Translations under genes and position numbers: made by a program
Part shown: one piece after another, positions 6,515 to 6,613 of the stretch
Layout: every line of letters starts with the position of its first letter
Numbering within the stretch: the first letter of the stretch is position 1
The notes under the pieces: generated by a model
Databases searched by the model: none
What the model was told of the DNA's origin: nothing
What the model saw: only the letters and a program-made list of their open reading frames with translations
Origin: Chloroflexota bacterium
GTDB taxonomy: Bacteria; Chloroflexota; Dehalococcoidia; UBA3495
Assembly (NCBI GenBank): GCA_022571575.1
Contig: JACZXN010000101.1
Span: 1-6,613, forward strand
Reading direction: 5' to 3'
Length of the DNA stretch: 6,613 bases

Positions 6515-6613
6515 CTGATCCTCGCTGGCTTTTTCTGCTTCAGGCTCGGACTCGATCACCGCCTCGGGCGCGGCCGGTTCCGCTACTGGCTCCGCAACTG
6601 CCGCCTCGGGCGC
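6503..6613 (-). CDS. rpsB: 30S ribosomal protein S2, C-terminal tail (partial)
   Basis: Only the last 36 codons are visible; the gene runs off the right edge. They encode an Ala/Pro/Glu-rich tail that begins APEAAVAEPVAEP and ends with ASEDQPEA before TAA at 6503-6505. The tail alone does not identify the protein. The call rests on position: the gene directly upstream of tsf on the same strand is almost always rpsB, and acidic, low-complexity S2 tails occur in several phyla. S2 is a late-assembling protein of the small ribosomal subunit that helps anchor S1. The tail contains a 42-bp-period repeat: the 13-base CCGCCTCGGGCGC occurs at 6559-6571 and again at 6601-6613. The conserved S2 fold is outside the window, so an unrelated acidic protein cannot be fully excluded. 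Confidence 0.8.
   Translation of the reverse strand, partial: APEAAVAEPVAEPAAPEAVIESEPEAEKASEDQPEA
6559..6613 (-). repeat. 42-bp-period repeat in the rpsB tail
   Basis: A 13-base perfect repeat, CCGCCTCGGGCGC, occurs at 6559-6571 and 6601-6613, 42 bases apart. It marks two related 14-residue units that both begin APEA. The second copy touches the window edge, so more units may follow. Confidence 0.55.

Overview
All nine genes in this window lie on the minus strand, so transcription runs from position 6613 towards position 1. In that order they are: the 3' end of rpsB (ribosomal protein S2), tsf (EF-Ts), pyrH (UMP kinase), frr (ribosome recycling factor), uppS (undecaprenyl diphosphate synthase), cdsA (CDP-diglyceride synthase), dxr (DXP reductoisomerase), rseP (site-2 protease) and the 5' end of ispG (HMBPP synthase). 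This is a widely conserved bacterial housekeeping cluster. The window is GC-rich. The complete order through to ispG, together with a short 167-residue EF-Ts, suggests a bacterium of the Chloroflexota, probably near Dehalococcoidia. That placement is an inference from remembered family features, not a search.

Region by region: 6503-6613 holds the Ala/Pro/Glu-rich C-terminal tail of S2. A 56-base leader with two small inverted repeats and a strong Shine-Dalgarno leads to a TTG start for tsf. From 5943 down to 1764 the genes are nearly continuous. The gaps are 14 nt (tsf-pyrH), 2 nt (pyrH-frr), 4 nt (frr-uppS) and 17 nt (uppS-cdsA), and cdsA and dxr overlap by 4 nt. This packing points to one operon with translational coupling. 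Wider gaps of 89 nt (dxr-rseP) and 205 nt (rseP-ispG) follow; either could hold a promoter, but I see no convincing one. No intrinsic terminator is visible anywhere in the window.

The genes join translation (S2, EF-Ts, RRF), UMP phosphorylation for RNA and for UDP- and CDP-linked precursors (PyrH), and envelope precursor supply. Dxr and IspG are two steps of the MEP isoprenoid pathway. UppS uses the resulting isoprenoids to build the undecaprenyl carrier. CdsA makes CDP-diacylglycerol for phospholipids. RseP is an intramembrane protease that usually acts in envelope signalling.

I found no mobile element, CRISPR array, tRNA or rRNA, and no sign of a previously undescribed multi-gene system. 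The unusual points are small: an insert of about 90 residues in RseP between the HExxH helix and the GGFVRLAGE segment, a 42-bp in-frame tandem duplication forming an acidic UppS tail, a second 42-bp-period repeat in the S2 tail, non-ATG starts on tsf, uppS and cdsA, and short structured leaders before tsf and ispG.
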